From: Pseudomonas sp. SJZ079
GTDB taxonomy: Bacteria; Pseudomonadota; Gammaproteobacteria; Pseudomonadales; Pseudomonadaceae
Length of the DNA: 64,000 nt
Assembly: GCF_007993865.1 (NCBI RefSeq)
Contig: NZ_VIUH01000003.1
Coordinates: forward strand, 62,001 to 126,000
Direction: 5' to 3'
The first letter of the stretch is position 1. Each line of letters begins with the position of its first letter. Positions 18,202-26,859 of this stretch are shown here, piece after piece. The notes below the pieces were generated by a model, which ran no database searches, was not told the origin of the DNA, and was given only the letters and a program-made list of their open reading frames with translations. The position numbers and the translations under genes are program-made.

Positions 18202-18220
18202 TTAATTCTGGAGAATTTCC

Positions 18221-19699
18221 ATGGCCGAAACAGAACCCGGTGCACAGGGCTCAGCGCAGTCCGCCACCCTGTCCCTGCTCGATCGAATCGTCGCCGAAGG
18301 CCGCATGGCTCACGACGACAGCCAGCAAGCCTATGCCCGCGACATGCTGGCCGAGTTTGCCACCCAAGTGCTTGACGAAGGCATGGTCGTCGATAAAGAC
18401 ACCGTGGCCATGATCAATGACCGTATCGAACAGATCGATCAACTGATCAGCAGCCAACTCAACGAAATCCTGCATCACCCGGAGGTGAAGAAACTGGAAG
18501 CCTCCTGGCGTGGCTTGCACTTTTTGGTGATGAATACCGAAACCAGCACCCGGCTGAAGCTGCGCCTGTTCAACGTGACCCAGAAGGAGTTGTTGAACGA
18601 CCTGGAAAAGGCCGTGGAGTTCGACCAAAGCGTGTTGTTCAAGAAGGTCTATGAAGAGGACTACGGTACCTTCGGCGGGCACCCCTTCAGCTTGCTGATG
18701 GGCGACTTCGAGTTCGGGCGTCATCCGCAGGACATCGCCCTGCTGGAAAAACTCTCCAACGTCGCCGCTGCCGCTCACGCACCTTTCATCTCCGCCGCCA
18801 GCCCGCGACTGTTCGATATGAGCAGTTTCACCGAGCTTGCCGTACCCCGTGACCTGGCCAAGGTTTTCGAGAGCATGGAGTTGATTAAGTGGCGTTCGTT
18901 CCGCGCCAGTGAAGACTCGCGCTACGTGTCGCTGGTGCTGCCGCATGTGCTGCTGCGTTTGCCCTATGGCCCGGAGACCCTGCCGGTAGAGGGCATGAAC
19001 TACGTCGAGGACGTCAACGGCACCGACCACAGCAAATACCTGTGGGGCAATGCCGCCTGGGCGTTGACCCAGCGCATTACCGAAGCTTTTGCCCGCTATG
19101 GTTGGTGCGCGGCCATTCGCGGCGTGGAAGGCGGTGGTGCGGTTGAAGGGCTGCCGGCGCATACCTTCACCACCAGCGCAGGCGACCTGGCGCTCAAGTG
19201 CCCGACCGAGGTGGCGATCACCGACCGCCGCGAGAAGGAACTCGATGGCCTGGGTTTCATTTCCCTCTGTCACAAGAAGAACAGCGACCTGGCGGTGTTC
19301 TTCGGCGGCCAGACCACCAACATGGCCAAGCTCTACAACACCAACGAGGCCAACTCCAATGCCCGCATCTCGGCGATGTTGCCCTACGTCCTGGCTGCCT
19401 CGCGTTTCGCCCACTACCTCAAGGTGATCATGCGCGACAAGATCGGCAGCTTTATGACCCGGGACAACGTGCAGACCTACCTGAACAACTGGATCTCCGA
19501 CTACGTGCTGATCAACGACAACGCGCCCCAGGAAATCAAGGCGCAGTATCCGCTACGCGAGGCGCGAGTGGATGTCAGCGAAGTGGCCGGCAAGCCCGGT
19601 GCCTACCGCGCCACGGTGTTCCTGCGGCCGCATTTCCAACTTGAGGAGCTGACCGCCTCAATCCGGCTGGTGGCAAGTTTGCCTCCACCGGCGGCCTGA
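18221..19699 (+). CDS. tssC: T6SS contractile sheath large subunit TssC
   Basis: This 492-residue protein is of usual TssC length, with family landmarks HPEVKKLEASWRGLHFLV, LLMGDFEFGRHPQDIALLE and a C-terminal FLRPHFQLEELTASIRLVA. TssC and TssB make the contractile sheath around the Hcp tube. A gap of 19 bp with a GGAGAA site separates it from tssB. A strong hairpin follows its stop before hcp. Confidence 0.96.
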   Translation: MAETEPGAQGSAQSATLSLLDRIVAEGRMAHDDSQQAYARDMLAEFATQVLDEGMVVDKDTVAMINDRIEQIDQLISSQLNEILHHPEVKKLEASWRGLHFLVMNTETSTRLKLRLFNVTQKELLNDLEKAVEFDQSVLFKKVYEEDYGTFGGHPFSLLMGDFEFGRHPQDIALLEKLSNVAAAAHAPFISAASPRLFDMSSFTELAVPRDLAKVFESMELIKWRSFRASEDSRYVSLVLPHVLLRLPYGPETLPVEGMNYVEDVNGTDHSKYLWGNAAWALTQRITEAFARYGWCAAIRGVEGGGAVEGLPAHTFTTSAGDLALKCPTEVAITDRREKELDGLGFISLCHKKNSDLAVFFGGQTTNMAKLYNTNEANSNARISAMLPYVLAASRFAHYLKVIMRDKIGSFMTRDNVQTYLNNWISDYVLINDNAPQEIKAQYPLREARVDVSEVAGKPGAYRATVFLRPHFQLEELTASIRLVASLPPPAA

Positions 19700-19705
19700 A
19701 TCCTT

Positions 19706-19730
19706 CTGCCGGCCTTTGGGCCGGCAGTTG
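19706..19730 (+). terminator. Hairpin between tssC and hcp (partial terminator or mRNA processing/stability element)
   Basis: A 9-bp perfect stem (CTGCCGGCC at 19706-19714 with GGCCGGCAG at 19719-19727, loop tttg) is followed by ttgttcttt, a weak U-rich stretch. It would tend to end or protect the tssB-tssC transcript and lets hcp be expressed at a different level. Confidence 0.65.
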
Positions 19731-19779
19731 TTCTTTACCTCGTTTCTTCTTCTTTTATTAGATTCAGGAGTGTCATGCG

Positions 19780-20277
19780 ATGGATGCGATCATTCTCGAT
19801 CTGGGCGCGGATATAAAAGGCGATAGCTTGCTCGAAGGCTTTGCCGACAAGATCGAACTGATGTCTTACAGCCACAACGTCGCCATGCAGGTGACCAATG
19901 ACGTCAGCAACTCGGAGCGCACCTCCGGCCGACCCCATGTCGGTGAATTCACCCTCACCAAATTTATCGATACCTCGACCCCCACCCTCAACGAATACTG
20001 CTGTTCCGGCAAACCTATTGCCGAGGCCAAGATCACCCTCGGGCGCAACGCCGCGGAGGGCAGCGGGCAGATTCTGCCGTTTATCGTCTACACCCTGTCC
20101 AACGTGGTGCTGTCCAACGTCAGTGTCAGCGGCGGAACGGGGGGCAAGCCGGTGGAAACGCTGTCGCTCAACTTCACTAAAATCAAATGGGAGTTGACCG
20201 CCCAGAAGGACGACGGCACCAAGGAGGGCACCGCCGCGTCTACCTGGGATATGGCCGCCAACAAGGTCGTCAAGTAA
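19780..20277 (+). CDS. hcp: T6SS tube protein Hcp (TssD)
   Basis: This 165-residue Hcp-family protein opens MDAIILDLGADIKGDSLLEG, with IELMSYSHNVAMQ and GEFTLTKFIDTSTP as expected of the hexameric tube subunit. The C-terminus runs LNFTKIKWELTAQKDDG. Hcp hexamers stack into the secreted tube and can carry small effectors. It lies in the rightward operon after the tssC hairpin, with an AGGAGTG site upstream, and is followed after 3 bp by tssE. Confidence 0.95.
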   Translation: MDAIILDLGADIKGDSLLEGFADKIELMSYSHNVAMQVTNDVSNSERTSGRPHVGEFTLTKFIDTSTPTLNEYCCSGKPIAEAKITLGRNAAEGSGQILPFIVYTLSNVVLSNVSVSGGTGGKPVETLSLNFTKIKWELTAQKDDGTKEGTAASTWDMAANKVVK

Positions 20278-20280
20278 CAG

Positions 20281-20727
20281 GTGGCTGCTCCCCGGCAGCG
20301 CGCCCGGGCACCGCTGCTCGAGCGCCTGGCCGCACAGAACGAGAACGAGGTTGGGCAGGCGCGGAGCTTCGATCGCCAGGCACTTGGCGAGTCGGTGCGT
20401 CAAGAGCTGTTGCGTCTGCTCAACACCCGGCGCTCGGTGCGGCCATTACTCAAACAGGCGACGGTCATCGATTACGGTATTGCCGACTGGAGCGGTCTGT
20501 ATGCCGATCGCAGCGACGACCGTCTCAAATTGGCCAGGGACATTCGCTTGGCCATCAATCATTTCGAGCCGCGTTTGCAACTGACCGAAGTGGATGTGCA
20601 GCCACTGGATGGCAGTCGTCATGCCTTACAGGTGCGCATTGCCGGGCAGCTGCGCGGCAGTGAGGTCTGGCCTGTGGTGTTTGTCATGGATATGGCCAAC
20701 GGAGTGGTGCATGAGCGACTCGATTGA
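20281..20727 (+). CDS. tssE: T6SS baseplate protein TssE (gp25-like)
   Basis: This 148-residue protein has the gp25 lysozyme-like signature: LLNTRRSVRPLLKQATVIDYGIADW, then IRLAINHFEPRLQLTEVDVQ. It polymerises the sheath from the baseplate with TssF and TssG. The start is a GTG only 3 bp after the hcp stop, so its translation is probably coupled to hcp. It overlaps the next gene by 17 nt. Confidence 0.93.
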   Translation: MAAPRQRARAPLLERLAAQNENEVGQARSFDRQALGESVRQELLRLLNTRRSVRPLLKQATVIDYGIADWSGLYADRSDDRLKLARDIRLAINHFEPRLQLTEVDVQPLDGSRHALQVRIAGQLRGSEVWPVVFVMDMANGVVHERLD

Positions 20728-22504
20728 CGAGCAACTGCTGGATTACTACCAGCGCGAGCTGACCTGGTTGCGTCAGGCCGGTGCCGGGTTCGCCGAGCGT
20801 TACCCGAAGATCGCCAGCCGCTTGGAGCTCTCTGCCGGCGAATGCCCGGATCCCCATGTCGAGCGCCTGCTGGAGGGCTTTTCACTGCTCTCCGCACGGC
20901 TGCAACGGCGCCTGGATGACGGCTATGCCGAGTTCAGTGATGCACTGTTGGAACAACTCTACCCACTGGCTTTACGCCCGTTGCCATCGTGCGCCATCGC
21001 TCGCTTCGAGCCGGACCCGAGTAAGGGCAATATCAGCGAAGGCTATGCCTTGCCCCGCGACACCCCGCTGTTCGTGACCACCGCCAGCGGCGACAGCGTG
21101 CATTTTCGCAGCACCGCCCCCGTTACCCTGTGGCCCCTTGAAGTGGTCGATGCGGTCCTGCTCGACACCGAGGAAACCCAGGCCCTGACCGGGGCCCCAC
21201 AGGCTCGCTCGGCTTTGCGCTTGAGCTTGCGCTGCCTGGCCGAGGAGCCCTGGAGCGCCTTGCCGATTCGCACCCTGCGGATCCATCTGGCCGGCTCGCC
21301 AGTCACCGCCGCCGCGCTCTACGATTTGCTGTGCGGTAACGCGTTACACACCCTTTGCGGTCTGCCCGGTCTTCAGCCCCGCGCCATTGCCGGCTGCCCG
21401 GAGCCGGTTGGCTTCAACCCAGAGGAAGCCTTGCTCCCGGATGAGGATGGCCTGCACCCTGGCCTGCGTCTGCTGGCTGAGTATTTCGCCTGCCCGGAAA
21501 AGTTCGCCTTCTTCGATATTCCGCTGACGATTCCGAGCGATGCCGGCGAGTTGCTCGACATCTATATTCTGTTCGACCGGGTACCCAGCGCGCGGGTCAG
21601 CCTGCGTCCGGAAGACATCGCCCTGGGCTGCGCCCCGGTGATCAACCTGTTTCCGCGCACCTCCGAGCCGCTACGCCCCGACGGTACCCGCAGCGAGTAT
21701 CGGCTGATCGCCGACAGCTACCGTGAGAACAGCGTGGAGATCCACAGCATTCGCAATCTGCGCGCCGGCACCGGCCAGCGCGCCCAGTGGATCTCGCCTT
21801 ATTACGCCTGCCAGCACGGAGTGGGCGCCGGTCGCCTGTTCTGGCATGCCCGGCGGATCTCCGGGCGTAATCCGGGCCGACACGGTACCGACATGCTGCT
21901 TAGCCTGGTGGATACCCACTTCAACCAGACAGTGGACATCCCCGACTACAGCCTTACCGCCGAGCTGCTATGCACCAGCCGGCACCTGGCGGAAACCCTT
22001 CCGGCGGGCACCCGCCTGGATTTCGAACGGCCGGGGCCGGTCATGCGGGTCAGCCTGCTGCGTTCGCCCCATGCGCAATCGATGCCTGCACTCGGTGGTG
22101 CCTCGCGCTGGCGCCTGGTCTCGCAGTTAACCCTCAATCACCTGTCTTTGGTCGAGGGTGAACAGGCCCTGGCCGCCCTCAAGGAAATGCTGACGTTGCA
22201 TAACCTGCGCGATGAGGCCGCCGCGCGCCGACAGATTGAGGGGCTGCTTGGGGTCGCTAGCGTACGCATCGTTGAGCGCGCCGGCAGCGATGCCTGGCGC
22301 GGTTGGCGCAATGGTCTGGAAGTACGCGTCAGCCTGGACCCGCAGCATTTCGTGGGTGCCAGTCCCTTGTTGTTTTCCGGCGTGCTGGCACAGTTTTTCT
22401 CGCTCTACGCCAATACCAACCGCTTCGTGCGCACTGTGTTGCTGCTCGGCGATAAGGAGATCAAGACATGGCGGCCACAGGTCGGCGAACCCCTGTCCCT
22501 GTAG
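20711..22504 (+). CDS. tssF: T6SS baseplate protein TssF
   Basis: This 597-residue protein starts MSDSIDEQLLDYYQRELTWL, the standard TssF N-terminus, followed by FAERYPKIASRLELSAGECPDPHVERLLEGF. TssF and TssG form the baseplate wedge. The ATG at 20711 is used because upstream in-frame sequence lies within tssE and does not match the family. The 17-nt overlap with tssE and 37-nt overlap with tssG suggest coupled translation. Confidence 0.95.
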   Translation: MSDSIDEQLLDYYQRELTWLRQAGAGFAERYPKIASRLELSAGECPDPHVERLLEGFSLLSARLQRRLDDGYAEFSDALLEQLYPLALRPLPSCAIARFEPDPSKGNISEGYALPRDTPLFVTTASGDSVHFRSTAPVTLWPLEVVDAVLLDTEETQALTGAPQARSALRLSLRCLAEEPWSALPIRTLRIHLAGSPVTAAALYDLLCGNALHTLCGLPGLQPRAIAGCPEPVGFNPEEALLPDEDGLHPGLRLLAEYFACPEKFAFFDIPLTIPSDAGELLDIYILFDRVPSARVSLRPEDIALGCAPVINLFPRTSEPLRPDGTRSEYRLIADSYRENSVEIHSIRNLRAGTGQRAQWISPYYACQHGVGAGRLFWHARRISGRNPGRHGTDMLLSLVDTHFNQTVDIPDYSLTAELLCTSRHLAETLPAGTRLDFERPGPVMRVSLLRSPHAQSMPALGGASRWRLVSQLTLNHLSLVEGEQALAALKEMLTLHNLRDEAAARRQIEGLLGVASVRIVERAGSDAWRGWRNGLEVRVSLDPQHFVGASPLLFSGVLAQFFSLYANTNRFVRTVLLLGDKEIKTWRPQVGEPLSL

Positions 22505-23487
22505 GCGAGCGCCTGCGCGATGAGCCGCAGGTCTTCGAGTTGCTGCAGGCGCTGCTGCTGCTCGAACGCGCGCAACCGCATGCCACTCCGCTGGGGCAGG
22601 GCATCGACCCGCGCCGCGAGGCCGTGCGTCTGCGCGGTCCGCTGACCCCAGTGTTCTCCGCCAGCCAGGTGGCGCAGCTGGAATTCCCCGGACATGCTCA
22701 ACCGTTGCTGAGTACGCCGGTGTTTGGCCTCGGCGGGCCGGACGGGCCACTGCCCTACGCTTATCAGGAGTGGCTGCAGCAGCGTGCGCGCCTCAAGGAT
22801 CATGGGCCGGCGGAGTTTCTCGACCTGTTCCAGCACCGCCTGTTGTCGCTGCTCTATCGCATTCTGCGCAAGTATCGGGTGGCCATAGGTTTCGTGCCGC
22901 CCCAAGCCAGCCCGGTACAGGATCAACTGCGCGCCCTGACCGGCTTGCTGCCGCGCTCGCTGCAAGGGCGTCAGGCGATTCCCGATGGTTTGATTGTCGC
23001 GCGAACCGCGCTATTCGCCGGGGCGCGGCGTTCTCTCGCCGGTTTCGAAAGTATCGTCCGTCATCACTTCGCCGTGAGCGTGCGTCTCGAACAGTTCCAG
23101 GGCGCCTGGCGCGAGATCCCCGCCGCCAGTTGCAGCCACCTGGGCCGCCACGGACGCAACCTGGAGCTGGGCCGTAGTGCGGTCGCCGGCAAGCGGGTAT
23201 GGGACGAGCATGCGGGCATCCGCATCGTGCTCGGCCCCTTGAATGGCCAGCGCTATCCCGGTTTTCTACCGGACGGCGCGGCCCATCGGCAATTGGCGGC
23301 GCTGGCTGCCTTCTATTTCGGCCCCGATCTGGACTGTGCGCTGCGTTTGCTGGTCAGTGAAACCCCAGCGTTGACTTTGACTCGCCAGGCGCCGCCGCGG
23401 GCCGCCTGGAATAGTTGGCTGGAGCGCCAGCCTAAGGCGCAGCTGCGCCATATCAATACTCGGCTGACTGTAGCGGGGAGTGCTTGA
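22468..23487 (+). CDS. tssG: T6SS baseplate protein TssG
   Basis: This 339-residue protein has the TssG pattern QVFELLQALLLLER near residue 22, then PVFGLGGPDGPLPYAYQEWL and a region with GFVPPQASPVQDQLRALTGL. It joins TssF in the baseplate wedge. The start overlaps the end of tssF, and its stop is immediately followed by clpV. Confidence 0.93.
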   Translation: MAATGRRTPVPVGERLRDEPQVFELLQALLLLERAQPHATPLGQGIDPRREAVRLRGPLTPVFSASQVAQLEFPGHAQPLLSTPVFGLGGPDGPLPYAYQEWLQQRARLKDHGPAEFLDLFQHRLLSLLYRILRKYRVAIGFVPPQASPVQDQLRALTGLLPRSLQGRQAIPDGLIVARTALFAGARRSLAGFESIVRHHFAVSVRLEQFQGAWREIPAASCSHLGRHGRNLELGRSAVAGKRVWDEHAGIRIVLGPLNGQRYPGFLPDGAAHRQLAALAAFYFGPDLDCALRLLVSETPALTLTRQAPPRAAWNSWLERQPKAQLRHINTRLTVAGSA

Positions 23488-23488
23488 T

Positions 23489-26035
23489 ATGGATCTCGGT
23501 ACGCTGGTCACCCGCCTCAATGCGGATTGTCGCAACGCCCTGGAGCGCGCCGCACAACGTTGCATGCAGCGCAGCCACCACTATGTGGAAGTCGAGCATC
23601 TGCTGTTGGAGCTGCTCGACATCGAAGGAGGCGATCTGGCCTGTCTGCTGCCGCGTTTCGGCTTGGAACGCGATGCGCTGAGCGCCGAAATCAACCTGGC
23701 ACTGGAGCTGTTCAAGGGTGGCAGCACCCGCACTCCGGCTCTCGCACGGCACACCGTGGCCCTGCTGGAAGACGCGGTGTTACAGGCCAGCGTGCAGAAT
23801 CTGGCCAGCGTGCGCTCCGGGCTCCTGCTGCTGGCCTTGCTCGAACGCGATGAACGCCGTGCCCAGTTGCTCAACAGCGCCTCCTCGCTGTTGCGCATTC
23901 CCCGGGAAACCCTGCGGGCCAACCTGCAGGAATGGACAGTCGAATCCCGCGAGGCCGGAGCCCTGGGCACGGCCAAGCGAACCAAGGGCAGCAACGCCAG
24001 CGCGGAGCCTTCGCTGCTCGAACAATTTACCCAGGATTTGACCGCCGACGCGCGCGCTGGCCGCATCGACCCCATCGTCGGCCGCGACGGCGAGATTCGC
24101 CAGAGCATCGATATCCTCCTGCGGCGCCGACAGAACAACCCGATCCTGGTCGGCGCCCCGGGCGTCGGCAAGACCGCGGTGGTCGAGGGCCTGGCCCTGC
24201 GCATCGCCGCTGGCGATGTGCCGCCGCCGCTGAAGGAGGTCAGCCTGCGGGTGCTCGACCTCGGTCTGTTGCAAGCCGGTGCCGGGGTCAAAGGCGAGTT
24301 CGAACAACGGCTGAAAGGCGTGATCGACGGCGTACGCACCTCCGCTAAGCCGGTCATTCTGTTTATCGACGAGGCGCATACCCTGGTCGGCGCCGGTGCT
24401 GCCGAAGGCCAGAGCGACGCCGCCAACTTGCTCAAACCGGCCCTGGCCCGTGGTGAATTGCGCACCATCGCCGCCACCACCTGGCTGGAGTACAAGAAGT
24501 ACTTCGAGAAGGATCCCGCCTTGGCTCGACGCTTCCAACTGGTGCAGGTCGAGGAGCCGGACGAGGCCACCGCCGTTGACATGCTCCGCGGCGTGGCCGC
24601 CAAGCTCGAACAACACCACGGCGTGCAGGTACTGGATGCAGCCATTCACGATGCAGTGAAACTCTCCCATCGCTATATCCCCGGCCGCCAGCTGCCGGAC
24701 AAGGCTATCAGCGTGCTGGACACCGCCTGCGCCCGCGTTGCCTTGGCCCAGCACGACGTGCCGCCGCCCCTGGAGAGCCTGCGTCATCGCCAGCTCGCCC
24801 TGCAGGACGAACTCGACCGGCTGAAGCGCGAACAGGTCACCGGCCTCGACCACGGTACGCGCATCGGAGAGCTGGCAAGCGAAGCCGTCGAGGCCCTGAA
24901 GAGCATTCGCGAACTGGAGCAGCGCTGGGGCGAGGAACGCGAGGCGGTGCGCGAACTGCTGCAGACCCGCCGTGAACTACTGGCTCTCAGCGACAGCCTC
25001 GACCCCAGCAAGCTCGACGAAGAACTGGACGGGCGTATCGACCACCTGGCTGCCGAACTGCTGCGCCTGGAAAGCGGCTTGGACGCCATTCGCGAAGACG
25101 ATCCGCTGGTGCCCGAACAGGTCGACTCGAAGACCGTCGCCGCGGTGATCGCCGGCTGGACCGGTATCCCGCTGGGCAAAATGCTCGCCGATGAAGCCCA
25201 TGCCCTGCGCACCCTCGGCCAGCGCATGAGCCAACGGGTGATGGGCCAGCACAGCGCCCTGCAGGCCATCGCCCAGCGCATCCAGGCCTACCGCGCCGGG
25301 CTTACCGATCCGGCCAAGCCGGTTGGGGTATTTCTCCTGCTCGGCCCCACCGGCGTCGGCAAGACCGAAACCGCCTACGCCCTGGCCGATGCCCTGTACG
25401 GCGGCGAGCGCAACCTGATCAGCATCAACCTCTCCGAATACCAGGAAGCCCACACCGTCAGCCAGCTCAAGGGCGCGCCACCCGGCTATGTCGGTTACGG
25501 CAGCGGCGGGGTGCTTACCGAAGCGGTGCGGCGCAAACCCTATTCGGTGGTGTTGCTCGACGAAATAGAAAAAGCCCACCCCGATGTGCTGGAGGCCTTC
25601 TACAACGTGTTCGACAAGGGCGTGATGGAGGACGGCACCGGCTTGGTGGTGGACTTCAAGAACACCGTGATGCTCGCCACCAGCAACGTCGGCGCCGAGT
25701 TGATCCTCGACACCCCGGCCGCACAGATCGGCAGCGACGCCTTCAATGCCTTGCTGCGCCAGGTGCTGTTGCACAACTTCCGCCCGGCCTTTCTCGCCCG
25801 CATGACTGTGGTGCCCTACCAGGATCTGGATGACTCGACCCTGGAAAACATAGTCCGCGCCAAGCTGGAAAAACTGCAAGGCCGCTACAAGGCCGCCACC
25901 GGCAAGACCTTCGAGTTCGAGCCGGGTCTGGTCAAGGCGGTATTGGCCAAGTGCAGCTCGGCGGGGGTGCGGGATATCGAAAATGTGCTGATGGCAGAAG
26001 TGGCGGGCAAGTTGGCTGAATGGGTGTTGGAGTAA
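23489..26035 (+). CDS. clpV: T6SS sheath-recycling AAA+ ATPase ClpV (TssH)
   Basis: This 848-residue AAA+ protein has an N-terminal ClpV domain (residues 1-150, HHYVEVEHLLLELLDIE), two Walker A motifs (GAPGVGKTAV near residue 223 and GPTGVGKTET near 619) and a ClpB-type middle coiled coil between them. ClpV unfolds contracted TssBC sheath so that it can be reused. I start at the ATG at 23489, which lies 8 bp from GGGGAG. An in-frame GTG at 23480 would be too close to that site. Confidence 0.96.
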   Translation: MDLGTLVTRLNADCRNALERAAQRCMQRSHHYVEVEHLLLELLDIEGGDLACLLPRFGLERDALSAEINLALELFKGGSTRTPALARHTVALLEDAVLQASVQNLASVRSGLLLLALLERDERRAQLLNSASSLLRIPRETLRANLQEWTVESREAGALGTAKRTKGSNASAEPSLLEQFTQDLTADARAGRIDPIVGRDGEIRQSIDILLRRRQNNPILVGAPGVGKTAVVEGLALRIAAGDVPPPLKEVSLRVLDLGLLQAGAGVKGEFEQRLKGVIDGVRTSAKPVILFIDEAHTLVGAGAAEGQSDAANLLKPALARGELRTIAATTWLEYKKYFEKDPALARRFQLVQVEEPDEATAVDMLRGVAAKLEQHHGVQVLDAAIHDAVKLSHRYIPGRQLPDKAISVLDTACARVALAQHDVPPPLESLRHRQLALQDELDRLKREQVTGLDHGTRIGELASEAVEALKSIRELEQRWGEEREAVRELLQTRRELLALSDSLDPSKLDEELDGRIDHLAAELLRLESGLDAIREDDPLVPEQVDSKTVAAVIAGWTGIPLGKMLADEAHALRTLGQRMSQRVMGQHSALQAIAQRIQAYRAGLTDPAKPVGVFLLLGPTGVGKTETAYALADALYGGERNLISINLSEYQEAHTVSQLKGAPPGYVGYGSGGVLTEAVRRKPYSVVLLDEIEKAHPDVLEAFYNVFDKGVMEDGTGLVVDFKNTVMLATSNVGAELILDTPAAQIGSDAFNALLRQVLLHNFRPAFLARMTVVPYQDLDDSTLENIVRAKLEKLQGRYKAATGKTFEFEPGLVKAVLAKCSSAGVRDIENVLMAEVAGKLAEWVLE

Positions 26036-26100
26036 ATGTAGTTTGCCTCGCCCATCCCTTTTTCAATGGAATGGTAACCATCTAACTGGAGACTCACAAC

Positions 26101-26631
26101 ATGCCGAGAAGCACACAACATGCGTTGATTACCTGGATTCCAGGTTCCGAGGATGGAAGGCGCGAGGCGCGGAATCTACATAGAAAATTCCAAAGTTATT
26201 CCGTGTTAAAGGCTCCTGATAGATTGCTGCCTGGTGAGGCATCCGAATACATGTCACTCATAGCAGTCGGGCATCGAGGAGAGTTTGTCTCGGACCTTTT
26301 TGCATCGTTGGTAACCTATTTGTCCATATCCCGTGTCGGCTGGGTTGTGCTAGCAATGTGCAATTCATCCAATAAGAAATACTTCGGGCCTCTTTCCGAA
26401 CATAACGAGCAACATTCTCCTGCGCAGGCATTAGCGAATAGGCTGGGCGTAAAGGTATCTGGAACGAAGCGGGACTTGCTTTTTCACGAGGTCGGTCAGG
26501 GGCTGGCCTTTGCATTGACACTTGGCGAAATCCTAATTCGGAGCAACCCAATCTCCGGAGAAGACCTGTGGTTTGACTGCGAAAAGCAGAGTGCCGTTGA
26601 GGAGCTGACTGATGCGTTCGCGAGCCTGTAG
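26101..26631 (+). CDS. Unknown T6SS-linked protein with a possible clan CD His/Cys dyad
   Basis: This 176-residue protein has no signal peptide or membrane helix, and I do not recognise the family. Two strand-ending motifs stand out: SLIAVGHRGEF (His58) and WVVLAMCNSSN (Cys87), followed by PAQALANRLGVKVSGTKRD. This order (His-Gly after one strand, Cys-Asn after the next, then a helix and a strand) is what clan CD peptidase-like folds such as C80 and CHAT show. It lies between clpV and vgrG in the secretion operon, with a ctggag site upstream. Base composition is more AT-rich than its neighbours, suggesting acquisition. It could be an effector, an immunity protein or a chaperone. Confidence 0.75.
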   Translation: MPRSTQHALITWIPGSEDGRREARNLHRKFQSYSVLKAPDRLLPGEASEYMSLIAVGHRGEFVSDLFASLVTYLSISRVGWVVLAMCNSSNKKYFGPLSEHNEQHSPAQALANRLGVKVSGTKRDLLFHEVGQGLAFALTLGEILIRSNPISGEDLWFDCEKQSAVEELTDAFASL

Positions 26632-26653
26632 GGATCCCTAAAGTGGTCTTCCA

Positions 26654-26773
26654 ATGACCCGCCCTACCGACACTACCACCAGCCTTTCTCTGGTCGCTTC
26701 AGCAGTCACTGCTGTATCCGGAGCGTCTCGCTGGCGAGGAGACGCTGGTCCTGTAGCCTGACGCTGAGCGGCT
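26654..26773 (+). pseudogene. Degenerate duplicate of the vgrG 5' end
   Basis: From an ATG at 26654 the sequence follows the first 40 or so codons of the intact vgrG at 26860 (MTRPTDTTTSLSL against MPRPTDTSTSLSL). It then loses frame and meets a stop at 26759-26761. Near-identical nucleotides return at tgacgctgagcggc (26759-26772). The copy stops there; no later part of vgrG follows. It is about 200 bp upstream of the real gene. Confidence 0.8.
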
Positions 26774-26859
26774 ACGGGACCAGCGTTCTGTCTATCACCG
26801 GAAAAGGGGACTTATTTATTGGATATCGCTAAGTTGCTGCCTACTGATCGAGGTCTTTG

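Noticed and set aside
26800..26822. aaaaggggacttatttatt motif before vgrG
   Set aside because: It recalls short sequences found near REP-associated transposases, but only one copy is present and no transposase is near.
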